A stretch of 64,000 nt of DNA from the NCBI GenBank assembly GCA_025890175.1, contig JANPYM010000013.1:1194777-1258776 (forward strand), read 5' to 3'. Positions 22,135 to 32,638 of the stretch are shown here, piece after piece. This stretch comes from Ciborinia camelliae. Its lineage: Eukaryota > Ascomycota > Leotiomycetes > Helotiales > Sclerotiniaceae. The notes under the pieces were generated by a model that worked only from the letters and a program-made list of their open reading frames with translations, was not told where the DNA came from and did not search any database. The position numbers and the translations under genes were made by a program. How positions within the stretch are numbered: position 1 is the first letter of the stretch; each line of letters begins with the position of its first letter.

Positions 22135-22457
22135 GGTAGAAGATTTGAGATAAAGAGTTTCCTGGCTAATACTGGATGATAGGCTATGCTGGTAGTTTTT
22201 TGGGGGGAATACTGGCTGGCTCCCCAAATGGCAAGTACGATGCCGTGAAAAACAAAAGTGGCGCTACGGTTCGAACCGTTGCAAGCTTATCGCGACCCAA
22301 ACCTTCCTTCCTTCCTAGATATTGCACCATATATTTTCTTCAATCGACGGTAAATATAAGACAAGTTTTAGATCGAGATTGTATTTGAACTGCAACAACT
22401 AACATCTGTATCGAAAAAGTTTTTATCTTATCTATAATCACCACCAGAAAAACGATT

Positions 22458-23063
22458 ATGTCGTACGATAAGAGGAATTCCGACATCGCGATTGATAATC
22501 TCGTTCTACAATTGATGTACGATGAGGGGAGGACACCTTTAGTGCATACCCTTGAATCTATTTATTCAAGAATGAAATTTGAAGGAGGCAAGGCAGCGAA
22601 AATATGTACATTTGGAGGTATGTGGAGCTGATTCCTTCTACAAATATGAACCAAAACTCATAATATCTTAGTCGGGCATTTCTACGGTCGGCACAGCGAC
22701 GGTAGGGAGGTTTATATGGATAGTGAAGGATACGGTCTTTTTGTCTCTCCCGAAGGACGCAGGTGTCTAATTAGACGGTCCGCAGAGGACCAAGATATGC
22801 TGAGAAGAGAAAATAAAATGGCAAACGACTCGAAAATCGATCGGTTGAAGTACGCAATTCGATGGATGTTTGCTGAAATGACTAGAAGAAAGCTCTTCCT
22901 GCTTAAATCTGGCGAGGATCCCCCAAAGCGGCCAGATGAATTGAGACCCAAGAAAGAGGTCGAACAAAAGGAAATATGCAGGATTCAAACGGGGGACAAG
23001 GACAGGCAAACTTGTACAGCTGCCAAAGAATTTGATTTCTTTCTTCGGAATGTAAACTTTTAG
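22458..23063 (+). CDS. Two-exon orphan hypothetical protein
   Basis: Exons 22458-22617 and 22672-23063 join in frame (552 nt, 183 residues) across a 54-nt intron with a perfect GTATGT donor and a TTAG acceptor. The protein begins MSYDKRNSDIAIDNLVLQLM, and the junction reads CTFGVGHFYGRHSDGREVYM, continuing DSEGYGLFVSPEGRRCLIRR. The rest is strongly charged, with Lys/Arg and Glu mixed, ending DFFLRNVNF. The N-terminal part alternates charged and hydrophobic residues like a small folded domain. There is no signal peptide or membrane segment. I do not recognise the family. Its isolation between gene-poor DNA and the lipase gives no functional hint. The splice fit is the main support. Confidence 0.55.
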
Positions 23064-23887
23064 GGAGATTTCTGCTGCAGGTTTCTCCACTAATACATCA
23101 TCAAAATCCATACCAAGCTATAAGGATGGCGCTGGAACAGGAGACGAAAAGGGGAATTGAGGAATATCACTACTCATCTTCACGCGAAGGAAAATCAAAC
23201 AGAATGCATCTTTAATTCGGAAGCTATTAGCTTGGACTTTTAGCACAGCCAATTCTTAGCGTACTATTCTTAATTACAAATATTTTGACCTCATTCGTGC
23301 ACTATTGACAGCCTCACTTGCATGACGCCTACAATTATCTCTTCTGCTTGAATCAGCCCCCTCCTACCCCCTGAATCCCTCAGATTTTGTCACATTCAAA
23401 CATCTAGACTAACCCACTTAATGCAGTCAGTAACAGACTCTACAATACACTTATCTTAATTAAATAAGACATACTCCTGTCTTTCCATGAAACTTACCTC
23501 CTTAAATGTCGCGTGCAACAAGCGAAATTCTAGGTGCCTCCTTTTTCTTTCATCGGTTAACACGCCGGCATCGGCATACAAAAAAAAGAAAAGTAAATGT
23601 TCTAACCGATATGATTCTAATTCTAATTGTCCCAAAGGTATAGCAATCGAAGGTTCTTGTCATATTTATTCAATCTGAACTACACCATCACAAGACTAAT
23701 TCAAGTAAAATTGAAGCGTTAGGTGATATTTAACCTAATATCACCTTTCACAAGGAAATAGACACTCATATACTTTCTCTATGGACTCAGGTACCTAAAA
23801 CAGGACCTTTTTCTTCCCATTTCCGAGATATTTGAGCATCCTCTAAGCATAATGTGTAAGTGTTCAATACTTTTGACTCCAAAACTT
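23064..23887. other. Intergenic stretch downstream of the orphan gene
   Basis: About 820 nt of AT-rich DNA. No gene, RNA or clear repeat was seen. Confidence 0.5.
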
Positions 23888-24149
23888 TACTCGGCAAAAT
23901 GATTAAATTGCGCATATGCAAAATACATGAATAACACCAAAAAATAATGATTTTTTTTAAAAAACTCTATCACTTTAACAACCAATTAGCCTATTAATAA
24001 TGATCGAAATTAAATGAAGCTAGAACCTATCGATTGGGAAGAAGTGAAAAATTAAGTATACTTATGTTTCAGATCTTTAAGCCCAAAATTGATATTTTTA
24101 TGCTATTCACGTATTTTGCATATACGCAATTTAATCATCTTGCCGAGTA
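23888..24149. repeat. 48-nt inverted repeat arms flanking about 166 nt at the 3' end of the lipase gene
   Basis: Left arm 23888-23935 (TACTCGGCAAAATGATTAAA...) matches the reverse complement of right arm 24102-24149 (TACTCGGCAAGATGATTAAA...) at 44 of 48 positions. All four differences are transitions. The right arm contains the lipase stop codon and its last three codons, so the lipase transcript could fold back on itself just after the coding end. The arms could be a short inverted-repeat element or an inverted duplication of the gene end. Confidence 0.85.
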
Positions 24150-25559
24150 GTCCGAGCCAAATAGGTCATGCCACCACCCATTTACCTCATCTACTACATA
24201 ATCCTCTGCCACCTCAAACCCTTCTTTCGAGATAAATTCCTTCATAATTCCCACAACAGACTCACCCGCCTGAAGCAAGTCAGCCCAATTTGGAGTAAAA
24301 TAATTTACATCGGTGATAGAACATCCTGGTGGCGCACCCTTTCCATCCAATAGATTCCGCAGGAAAGTTAGCGCAGATGAACAGCCGAGAAATGACTCCG
24401 TTGGATGAGTTCCACGCAAGTTACGCTCATATTGCACCTGACCTCCATCCGCACAATATTGAGCTACCAGGGCATCATCATCAGCAATTGGTGCCATAGT
24501 GTCGCTCACACTTTTGTACATATGAATTGGCATCCTTGGTGTTCCCATCAACCCCATAATACCCGTTTTCATGAGGATTTCTCGTACAATGGGATGATCA
24601 AACCAATCGAAGCCATTTACGAAATATTTCGAGATATCTTTATTTTTGAAGACTTTGCCATTTTCCATTGCACACCTCGTCTTCGCCATCTCAAATTCTT
24701 CTCTAGTCTCCTGAATTAAATATTTCGTGAGGAGCTTGTCCAATTCTTCGTACTCTGCCATGAGACCCATGATACCAGCAGCTGCATATCCGGCACTTGG
24801 ACCCTTGTTGATGGATCGAATTGTACTCTCAAGGTTTGGGATGTTGCCACCTATTGCAGCCCCAAGAATATTCAACTCAGGGGCATATGTAGCATGTAAC
24901 TGTGCTGCCCAATGGGTAGGAATGGATCCACCTGAGTATCCCCACATCACTACGTCGGCATCCATTTTAACGCCCGTAAATCTCCCAGACCACGACACAG
25001 CACGGATAGAATCTAGTAGGGCATAACCGGAAGAGAGGCCACAGGAGAACGATGCTTTGGGTCCTTCATAATCGGGAATACTGACAATATATCCCTCGTT
25101 CAATAGACCAGCGATGTACAGAATGGTGGATTGAGACTGTAAAGTCTTACGAGATGCGCCCTGTTGAAGTGCGAACGAAGTAGAGCAGTCGAAACAAGCA
25201 GAATCCATGAAATCCTGCTGTGATACTAGACGAGAATAATTTGCGTTCATAGGGACTAGAACGGTTGTTACTGTGTGAGAAGGACTGCCGTCGGCAGATG
25301 TGGTTCGATAGAGGATTTGATAGGTCGCATGAAGCTCCATGGGAACTACTCCAAATGCAGCAAGACTATTTGGTGGATGGCGACATTTAAGGATGGTACC
25401 CGGTGGCTCATACTCAAAGTATTCTGGTGGATAGTAGAATTGATCTTCGCTTGGAAAAGGAATAGGGGTATCACGCTGAAAAATGGGGTTGGCGGAAACA
25501 AATGAAGCCAAGGATAGGATGGACGACAGGATATTGAGATTGATTAAATTGTTCATCAT
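24135..25559 (-). CDS. Secreted lipase (fungal secretory lipase family, LIP type)
   Basis: A single exon encodes 474 residues. Residues 1-23 (MMNNLINLNILSSILSLASF VSA) are a signal peptide. Fungal secretory lipases hydrolyse triacylglycerols outside the cell into fatty acids and glycerol. The alpha-beta hydrolase nucleophile elbow is WGYSGG with Ser near residue 209. The family stretch ILYIAGLLNEGYIVSIPDYE before it and SSGYALLDSIRAV are typical. A late PIADDDALVAQYCADGGQVQ segment holds the catalytic Asp region, and RGTHPTESFLGCSSALTFL the catalytic His. The start is the tandem ATG at 25554-25559; upstream in-frame codons include only non-ATG starts. The stop codon lies inside an inverted-repeat arm. 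A 5-copy 19-nt minisatellite sits about 270 nt upstream. The next two genes encode glycerol kinase and a glycerol channel. Confidence 0.92.
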   Translation of the reverse strand: MMNNLINLNILSSILSLASFVSANPIFQRDTPIPFPSEDQFYYPPEYFEYEPPGTILKCRHPPNSLAAFGVVPMELHATYQILYRTTSADGSPSHTVTTVLVPMNANYSRLVSQQDFMDSACFDCSTSFALQQGASRKTLQSQSTILYIAGLLNEGYIVSIPDYEGPKASFSCGLSSGYALLDSIRAVSWSGRFTGVKMDADVVMWGYSGGSIPTHWAAQLHATYAPELNILGAAIGGNIPNLESTIRSINKGPSAGYAAAGIMGLMAEYEELDKLLTKYLIQETREEFEMAKTRCAMENGKVFKNKDISKYFVNGFDWFDHPIVREILMKTGIMGLMGTPRMPIHMYKSVSDTMAPIADDDALVAQYCADGGQVQYERNLRGTHPTESFLGCSSALTFLRNLLDGKGAPPGCSITDVNYFTPNWADLLQAGESVVGIMKEFISKEGFEVAEDYVVDEVNGWWHDLFGSDYSAR

Positions 25560-28028
25560 TGTGAGATTGCCAGACACAGTAAAGTCTTGTCAGGTAACAG
25601 GAGACTGTTAATAGCCTCCAATCAGAAGAATATTGTACTAATGTTGAGGAAAACAAAGAAGAGACACACTTCTGTCACAACTGTCGAGAACAGTTCAATG
25701 ACCGATTTATGAATCTTTGAAAACTTTGACCGCTAAAGCTCCCATAAACTTGGCATTTCATGGATAAGAATACAACAATACCTTACATTGGAACTATAGC
25801 AAGATATTCATGTTCTCTTATCCTGTTCGGAGAACAGTACATCGATTGCAGAACAGTACATCGATCGCAGAACAGTACATCGATTGCAAAACAGCACATC
25901 GATCGGAGCACAGTACATCGATCACCGGTGACTAGGTTGCGTCAGGTACCCTTTAAGCTATATCTTGCATATCAATTCCCAGTTCTTACTAGTACGCTAC
26001 CTATACACTAAACCCTCCGAGTCCTTCTATTCCCTCCCGCATCCCTCCCCGATTGACCCTGAAACCGACGTTATTGCGATTCTTTGAGCCCTTACTCTAT
26101 AGAATAAAAGTAAGCAAGATAGAGAGAAACACGAATTGGGGGTTGGGGGGACAGCGCTTACTTTGATAAATTTGAAGAAATATTAATTTAAAAATAAGCT
26201 TAGAATTTGAAGTTGAAGTTGGGGAAAAGCAAGTTAAAAAATCTTTGAAAAGGAGCTAATAAACCTCTGGCTATTGGCTAAATATAGATCTGATGCCGAT
26301 TAGAGCTATTATGCGAGGTTAAATATCTATTTCGATTTAAAATACGTCATTTTAGTAGGGTAGAGCAGGAAAGACCTCTTCTGATGCTCCCTATGGTAGA
26401 GAATAGGTTTCAAAGAGACGAAACAAATCCAATCAATTCAATCTTCATCACCATCATCATCTGATCTTCATGCTAGCCCCTCGTTCCTTGCACTTTGCAC
26501 TGTCAACACTTTGGCAAGAAAGCGCCATGGGCCGTTGAGATATAGTTTGCACTAGTATGCCAAGCCATGAAACTCAATTCAATGTGATGATCATTGACAA
26601 GGCCTTGTGCGATATCCGCTCAATGACGCTGACTGTTAGTGATTACTATAGTAGGCACAACCATGGTGCAATATACCTAACCTAGGGACGATACACTTGG
26701 CATAATCAAAACTCTCTAACATTTACAATAAAAACCCTTTTAACGCGCTTTCCATTATCCGTGATCATCTGAAAATGAACTTTTACGTGAATACTTGTGA
26801 CCCTCGCAGGTGGACCGTGGAAGGTAATTGGAAGTGCGCTCTTTTGTATCAACCATGGAAGCTTCGTGATTGGATGAGGTTTTCATTCAAATGGCGCCTT
26901 CTGGGGGTGAATGTGGGGTAGGTGAAAGTAGGGTGGAGCGGGACGCTTAGCGGGGACGCTTAGCGGGAAACTAAAAGGGGGGGTTAAAAAGACTAATTCT
27001 AACGACCAACGGATTCCTGATTTTGGTAAATAAAAGTCTTAAAGGAAGGTTGAGTATTTAGAATAAGATGTAAGATCAAAGAGTATGTTATAAGAGATTT
27101 TAAGAATGATGGAAGAGTAGAAGATATTGACTTCGAGTTCATAGGTCAGTAAGAGTTGAGATTGTACAGTTTGAAAAGGGGGCATAGAGGGAAAGTATAA
27201 TAAATACTTAAATTTCAGGATGTGATTTGAGCACTAAATATAATTTTCCTTTTCATTACTTACTACACAAAGTGCGGATATAAATCTCCCATCTTAATAC
27301 TTTAAACCTGTTCCCATCTGATATCTTAAGTTCTTGACTAGTCAGTTAAGGTTAATAGGCGATTTTGGATATTAATCATACTCATCCGATGATCAACTCT
27401 TTCATTTCATATCTTGAGCTTCCAATGGTTCAATTATTGGAGAGCCGTGAGCTTCATCTATATCTCGTCCAATGTTATAAATAATCCATTAATTATGCCT
27501 CAGCCATTCCAATTAGTTGAGACTGAGCTGCTCCTCTCAAAATCCTCGAGTGTGATATTTCAAAGCCCTCCAGACTGCTTGGACACACCCAACATCACAT
27601 ATAAATTCAAGTCAATACATCAACTTATTGTGCTAATCAGTTAATCAGTGGGATAAGAGCATATGAATCAACGGTGAGTATTTGAATATAGGGGATGCTC
27701 AATTGATAACCCAAGATGCTCTGCATTTGACCTTGTGGCATCTTCAAAAATAACTAATCACAGGCGCGTAATAATCCATCCCCTAACCTCCGCTTCTGTG
27801 CAGAACCAAGGTGACACGAGTCATAATCACGTGATACATAGTTGCATGGAATCATGTGATGTTATTTGTGGCAAATGATAATTGGTGGGAATTTATGAAA
27901 AGAGACGAAGAGACAATCAAGGGCCTGGGCACGACCACGTCTGAGATACGTGTGGGTATATGATCTACACGTACACAATTTGCAAATTCTCGCGTTTACT
28001 TCCGTCAAACCTTTTCACAGCAATTCAT
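25560..28028. other. Intergenic stretch upstream of the lipase
   Basis: About 2.5 kb between the lipase start and the glycerol kinase stop. It holds the minisatellite at 25831-25925 and a short direct repeat GGACGCTTAGCGG near 26941-26968. ACGTGA-type E-box-like words occur near 27830. No gene was seen. Confidence 0.5.
25831..25925. repeat. 19-nt minisatellite, five copies, each with ATCGAT
   Basis: Five head-to-tail units start at 25831, 25850, 25869, 25888 and 25907. The consensus is AGAACAGTACATCGATYGC. Units 1 and 3 are identical, and the last two are most diverged. The array lies upstream of the lipase gene and is transcribed from neither annotated gene. Confidence 0.92.
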
Positions 28029-29797
28029 TTATAGCCAGCCCTTGCACATTTCGACTGCCTTGGACCATCGTGAAAACTTCTCCTTGCTCTCCTCTAGCGT
28101 GATCTTGGGATGGAATTCTATTTTACCTGCCGTATTGATGTTTTTCAATTCGTCGAAAGTTTGCCAGATTCCGACAGCAAATCCTGCAGCAATAGCGGCA
28201 CCCAATGCTGTCGTCTCCAACATTCTTGGACGTTCAACCGGGATCGAAATAAGATCGGCTTGGGTCTGAAACAATCTTAGACATTGTCCAAAATAAAAGG
28301 GGCATGGTAATGGAACTTACTTGCATACATAGATCAGAATTGCTCATACCGCCGTCGACAGCTAGCTCAGCAAGTTTCTTTCCACTATCCTTTTCCATCG
28401 CGTCCAAGATGGCTTTCGTTTGGAAACACGTCGCCTCCAAGGTAGCGCGAGCGATATGACCTTTTTGCGTATATGCTGTAATTCCAACTAACAATTGGTC
28501 AGTATTGTGGTTAGAAGATGGTGGAATTGATCTTACAAAGAGTACCGCGAGCGTCGTCGTACCAGTATGGAGCGAATAATCCACTGAATGCTGTCACAAA
28601 AGTGACACCACCGTTATCTTCTACAGTCTCGGCAAGCTGACTGACTTTGGTTGAAGAGTCGATGAAGCCAAGATTGTTCTGAAGGAATTTGATACTGGAG
28701 CCTGCGACTGCGATACTTCCTTCCAAAGCATATTGTGGTTTACCGTCAAAATCGTACGCGACTGTACTCAAAAGCCCATGTGTAGAGATGACCGGTTTTT
28801 CGCCAACATGGTATAGGAGGAAGCAGCCTGTTCCGTAGGTGTTCTTCGCTCTGCCTGGAGTGAACCCCTTTTGTCCCACGAGCGCTGCACTTTGATCGCC
28901 TAATACACCTGTGATAGGAACTCCCTGCAAAATTCCCGTTGTAAGAGTGCCGAAAGATTCGCGATCCGATGAGCGGACAATCTTAGGAAGACTACTACGT
29001 TAGTGCGTATTTTGAATTGCAAAAAGTAAGGAACATACTGAAGCTTATCCATATCAAATCTGAAGAAATCCAGTAGCTGCTCATCATACTTGAGAGTATG
29101 CAAGTTCATGAACATCGAACGTGATGCATTCGTGGGATCCGTGACGAATACATTCTTCTTTGGTCCGCCATTGAGCTTATAAATAACCCAGGAATCGACA
29201 GTTCCGAACGACAAATGACCTCGCGCATACGCGTCTGCGACTTGATGATTATTTTCAATCAACCACAGAAGCTTGCCCACGGAAGGATACGTTGACAAGG
29301 GAAGACCACAAAGACCTTGCAGCTTATCAGATCCAAGTCGAGCTTTCAATTTCCTGACCAAAGCTTGGTTTCTGGTATCTGTCCAAACGATGGCATTTGC
29401 TAGGGGTTCTCCTGTTTCATGGTCCCAGACAACCGTTGTTTCTCGTTGATTCGTGAGTCCTACGGCTTTGATCTGTCTCGCTGAGTGACCTTGTTCTTCG
29501 AACTGTTTGACAGCACCTTCAATGCAAGCCTCTATTGAGTCGATAATTTCAAGAGGATTATGCTCGTGCCACCTTTTCCCGGTCAGCATTCATCATTAGT
29601 ATCGGGAGGAGTACGAACCCCGATTGTGGATATATCTGAGAGAACTCAACTTGATGTGACGCAACTGGCTCGCCGTCTCTGTTGAAGATTAAGAATCTTG
29701 TGCTAGTGGTGCCTTGGTCGATAGAGCCTATAAAAGATTCATGCCTAGACACTGATAAGAAGGGCTCATGGCTGGATACTGCATTGTGGTCACCCAT
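28029..29797 (-). CDS. GUT1: Glycerol kinase
   Basis: Five exons (29797-29619, 29572-29039, 28991-28537, 28487-28321, 28265-28029) give 523 residues, the usual length. The enzyme phosphorylates glycerol with ATP to glycerol 3-phosphate, the entry step for glycerol use in the cytosol. The N-terminal FGGY signature [20 protein letters not shown] comes after a 25-residue leader. [20 protein letters not shown] and IVWTDTRN follow, then [20 protein letters not shown] with the catalytic Asp, [10 protein letters not shown], and the C-terminal [15 protein letters not shown] and [15 protein letters not shown]. All intron phases fit. The ATG at 29797 is the only good start; an upstream in-frame TTG was ignored. 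The neighbouring genes are a secreted lipase and an aquaglyceroporin, consistent with a glycerol-use grouping. Confidence 0.96.
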
Positions 29798-32638
29798 TTT
29801 TATTGTTTGGCTGTTTGCAGAGAGACTTGCCAAAGCCTCTGAGTTTTGTAGCCATGAGGAAAGAGGTGGATATGGGGAAGAGGTCTGGAAACCCGCCTCG
29901 TCCGGACAAAGTTTCTCCGTAATTGAAGCATGTGATACTTCAACGGACGCTCAGCCGGATGAGTTAGCCTGGTCAATATGAATGGCTTGCATCGAAAGAG
30001 CGGGGCCAATTCCGCCAACAGAATGTGCGAGAAAACAAAGCCTCCATGTTGTTCTTGGTATTGGCCATAGAGTGGCTGGTGAGCGTAACGTTACGGTATC
30101 ACAGTTATCAGAAGATGTATGTTGAGTGTTGATTCAATCTCGGATCACAATATCTAATGATGTCGTATCATTCGATTTCTGCTGTCAAATTATACAGGGG
30201 CCAGAAATGAACCGACCTAACTTCATAACTACCAGGACATCTAGCCTGGAAGTTAGAAGGCAGATTCGATAGCTGGGAGAGGGCAGAACCCTGGTCATAA
30301 TACTCAAAGACATAATATGTGAATCAGAAATGGAAAGTCGTGCTTATAAAGCACAGCAGATGCAGGTCAATGTATTGATGGCAAGCACTCGGAGAATTAT
30401 CCTTATTGAGATTTCTGATCAAACAAGTTTCTAGCACCATGCACATTTTTGGTCATACCTCGGCTGGTATTGGTCCATTACATTTGGGGGCACCATCAGG
30501 ATGATGCTGATCACATCTTCATCGCGCCAAATTTGAACTTGTAAGATTTGGATTCGGCTTATGACTTGGGATTATTTACGATCGTTGCGTTCATATGAGT
30601 CACATCGCCAAAGGCAAAGGTCGGATACTAGAGAAGATGGAGAGAGAGGTACTGCGTTTCCGGAAGGCTTCTAGAACCAAGAGAACGAACGAAATTCTCG
30701 GCTCATAAGACGGGTGCTTGCGCCGCCCTTCCCTACCCCGCAATCTTGTTACATGCCAGAGCATCTACACCAACTTCGGTGCCAACTAACCACGATTGGA
30801 ACCCACAAATGATTACCAACGCCACCAAAACAAACGAACAGCTCCTCCACTCGAATTGGATCTGCATTGGGGATATCCTAAGTTTTTCGGTCTTCAGATC
30901 TATTATGCAAATGATTCCCCACCAAAAGATTCCAGCGACGAAGTAATCGAATGCTTGGGACAATCCAAATGTCCGGATCTTTAATAATGCTGGTCCTAGC
31001 TCTTTATCCGCCAGGGGGGAGGTCATATGATGATTCGAAATCGACCCAGAATAACAATTTGCTTGGAAAATGTGTTATCAACATACATGGGAAAGCAATC
31101 GACGTATCATATCCTGGAAACTAGTTGCTGCCGATGAATTTCATGGTAGATAATCTCTCAAGCCTTCCCCAATAAGCTCGGATATTCATCAGCCATCGGC
31201 TTGAAACCACCTAGAATGGAGCGCCATGCATTCGAACACTTATTTAATGTGCGACGTTCACTCCATTCTAAAGACGAGGAATTACCTTCATATAACAGTC
31301 ATCCATGCAGTTAGCCACCCAGCATAAATATGGACAAGACCGTCTCACCTACTATTTCTGGTAATAATTCCATGCATTGTACCATAAAGTTAGATCCCTA
31401 CGATGCGGGGAAAGATATCGATGTGATGGGGAGTATTATAACGTTATACAGTGGAGACTGGGGTAAGTGGATATTTATCTGCAGGGCTGTAAATTAACTG
31501 CATTAACCCTCAAGGTAAGTGTTTATTGGTAGCATCGTCTTAGCAATTGTTTGATGCCCACGACCCTCATGCTGCTACGCCATTGATCGCATTGAGAGGC
31601 AATCAATGTAAAAAATGAGTTCATCCGCAATCATGCACTTCAATCCTCGTACGAGTGCAGTATTCAATAGAAGATTAACCGAGTTGATGGTGTGATGTGC
31701 GAGATTACGAGAACTTGCTCCCAACTATCCCATTATTCTCAAGAATACCATTATGGCTCCCCCATTTTTTGTCAAGTGACCAAGTTGAATTCAGTTTTGC
31801 CAGAAGAGGATTTTTCAACACTGTCAAACTTTCACTGGACTTGTTGTACATTGGAGAGATCGAGTTTCTTTCACCATGTAAAGTCTCTAGGGTTCTGTTA
31901 ATATCATTGATGCGGAGTTAATCAACCAAGACTGCGGCGTCAACCGCCGTCTAGCTGCAGTAAGGGTAGACTGAAGTTATTGGTGAAAACCGCCCCCGTG
32001 TATTCTTGAAGGTCGCCCAAAGCTCATCACCGCATACTGTGGTGTTGCCACTCGCTGTGAGCAGTCACAAAGGTGTTGGTATACATGGTGCTGTTATTAT
32101 TGCTTGATCCTTCCTATATTGGGATTTCCCCGACAGCTTTCGACAGTTTCTGGGCTTACTCAATCAAAATAATATCATCATTTTTTCTTCCATCGTTTCC
32201 GCACTTACAAGGAAGAAGCCTCTCACATCCGTACCAATACTTTTGTCTTTTCTCATCACGCCGGCAATCATGACAGCCGAGGCCAACTTTGGTTTGCCTG
32301 TGAGAAACGGCAGTCTAACCACTCAAGGTATTTGGAAGCGCCAGCCTAAGTTGTTCTCAAGACCAATATTTCATGCATAGGTGTGCTACCTCGTTTTCGA
32401 CATAGAAGTGATAATTCCAATACCCTGGCCTTGATTTTCATGTTCATTCTATCAAGTATCCAGATTTGGGTACAGCGCGGTCTGCTCCGCGGCCTCAAAA
32501 TCGTATATAACGGTATTGATCAGAATCTCAAGTTACATTTTGATAAATTGCCATCTCGTACAAGTTTTTAATCTTCTCATATATTCAAGATCATATATCA
32601 TCTTGCCACCGTTGCACACACTCCTTTGATTTGTCAAA
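29798..32638. promoter_or_regulatory. Shared upstream region of glycerol kinase and aquaglyceroporin
   Basis: The two glycerol genes are transcribed away from each other across about 2.8 kb, so both promoters lie here. I saw no coding sequence of value; a 97-codon minus-strand frame at 30733-31026 encodes two hydrophobic stretches but has no recognisable family. One CCTCGG word occurs at 30458-30463, which is no more than chance would give. The length is unusual for a simple bidirectional promoter. Confidence 0.4.

Larger units (their letters stand above)
17605..22457. other. Gene-poor region (about 4.9 kb)
   Basis: No convincing gene was found. Open frames of 60-145 codons occur on both strands, for example a 144-codon plus-strand frame at 21700-22134 and an 81-codon minus-strand frame at 20823-21068, but none shows a recognisable domain or a persuasive exon chain. 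A direct repeat lies at 18310-18440 and a diverged tandem repeat at 21520-21668. Base composition looks like the other intergenic DNA, not like a heavily mutated transposon. Confidence 0.55.

Noticed and set aside
22270..22285. GGTTCGAACC resembling a tRNA B box
   Set aside because: The flanks do not form a T stem or an acceptor stem, and no A box lies at the right distance. The word is self-complementary by chance.
30458..30463. CCTCGG word between glycerol kinase and aquaglyceroporin, like fungal fatty-acid regulator sites
   Set aside because: A single six-base word is expected about once by chance in this length on both strands, and no second copy near the lipase was seen.
30733..31026. 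97-residue minus-strand frame with two hydrophobic stretches
   Set aside because: No conserved motif and no adjoining exon was found; it lies in the shared promoter region.
31331..31545. Short possible two-exon protein starting MDKTVSPTISGN
   Set aside because: The total is under 60 residues with one weak intron and no similarity, so I could not support it.
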